From positions 1 through 41,607 of the forward strand of contig CAZPHH010000040.1 of NCBI GenBank assembly GCA_964586145.1: a stretch of 41,607 nt of DNA, given 5' to 3'. The position numbers were made by a program, and so were the translations under genes. This stretch comes from JAFGJQ01 sp964586145 (GTDB lineage: Bacteria > Planctomycetota > Phycisphaerae > UBA1845). How positions within the stretch are numbered: position 1 is the first letter of the stretch; every line of letters starts with the position of its first letter. Positions 41,466-41,607 of this stretch are shown one piece after another. The notes beneath the pieces are model-generated. The model searched no databases. It was not told where the DNA came from and saw only the letters and a list, made by a program, of their open reading frames with translations.

Positions 41466-41540
41466 GTAGGCCGGCCGTTTACGGCCGGTTGACCGCCCCC
41501 CCACACCCATCTTTCCCCCGCCACCCCGTTTCAACGGGGT
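41466..41540 (+). repeat. CCGGCCG-TTTA-CGGCCGG and CCCCG-TTTCAA-CGGGG palindromes
   Basis: The first is at 41471-41488 and has GTAG at 41466-41469 on its 5' side, a feature of REP elements. The second is at 41524-41539. Confidence 0.6.
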
Positions 41541-41558
41541 TCCGGGCTCTGATTCTTT

Positions 41559-41607
41559 GGTCGGCTTCAGCCGACCGGCCAGTGCCGTCACCTTCAGGTG
41601 GGGGTGG
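41559..41607 (+). repeat. Two-hairpin repeat unit, copy B (truncated by window edge)
   Basis: Hairpin 1 is GGTCGGC-TTCA-GCCGACC (41559-41576), the linker CCGGCCAGTGCC covers 41575-41586, hairpin 2 is CACC-TTCA-GGTG (41589-41600), followed by GGGGTGG. The linker is identical to copy A and one base from copy C. Confidence 0.8.

Larger units (their letters stand above)
40564..41607. other. Noncoding region rich in hairpins
   Basis: No gene is supported in this last kilobase; open frames are low-complexity shadows. From about 41061 onward it consists largely of palindromes listed separately, with a short tandem GCGTTTTT run at 41389-41410. Confidence 0.7.

Overview
This 41.6 kb window is a GC-rich, gene-dense bacterial chromosome segment. 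The best taxonomic guess is Planctomycetota, probably a Phycisphaerae-like lineage. The pointers are: a polytopic membrane protein carrying the planctomycete-style CxxCGYN...CxxCG zinc ribbon, an Asn/Asp/Thr-rich linker behind a lipobox, small lipoproteins, tandem DUF3857 proteins, dapL-type lysine synthesis and a remnant of a planctomycete-type ECF sigma factor. This is inferred from protein style only; no rRNA lies in the window. Nothing looks like a phage, plasmid, CRISPR array or complete insertion sequence.

Layout. (1) 1-7235, minus strand, central metabolism: pckA (cut by the left edge) and an aspartate-type aminotransferase, which together link aspartate, oxaloacetate and PEP; dapL; and a tight pabB-pabC-nif3 operon for p-aminobenzoate/folate. 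(2) 7382-10022, plus strand: an SH3-domain exported protein, a 62-residue lipoprotein and gpsA. (3) 10023-10664: no intact gene, but the scar of a REP-associated transposase next to a truncated ECF sigma factor. (4) 10665-17126, minus strand: zinc-ribbon membrane protein, GHL10-type lipoprotein, lysC, an unknown protein and an ApgM-family enzyme that may serve as homoserine kinase. (5) 17425-21390, plus strand: two DUF3857/transglutaminase-like exported proteins, the second lacking the catalytic triad. (6) 21391-21942: noncoding DNA built of palindromic repeats. (7) 21943-31820: an Asn-rich lipoprotein, then a glycogen/alpha-glucan cluster (GlgP, GH57 branching enzyme, DUF4912 protein, GT4 glycosyltransferase, small unknown protein) facing a divergent second GH57 protein. 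(8) tRNA-Phe and a nucleotide-sugar dehydrogenase. (9) 34168-39341, plus strand: a small membrane protein and a four-gene ABC exporter operon with 4-bp overlaps. (10) A ROK-like kinase on the minus strand, then 1 kb of noncoding DNA dense in hairpins.

The most unusual signal is a family of palindromes with different stems but a restricted set of loops (TTCA/TGAA, TTTCAA, TTTA, CTCG). It occupies two noncoding islands (21.4-21.9 kb and 41.0-41.6 kb). Three copies of a two-hairpin unit share a 12-bp linker, and one pair of copies shows a compensatory base-pair change. Two biosynthetic genes (lysC and pabB) have -10-like boxes so close to the ATG that they may be leaderless. All functional statements come from reading motifs and context by eye; no database search was run.
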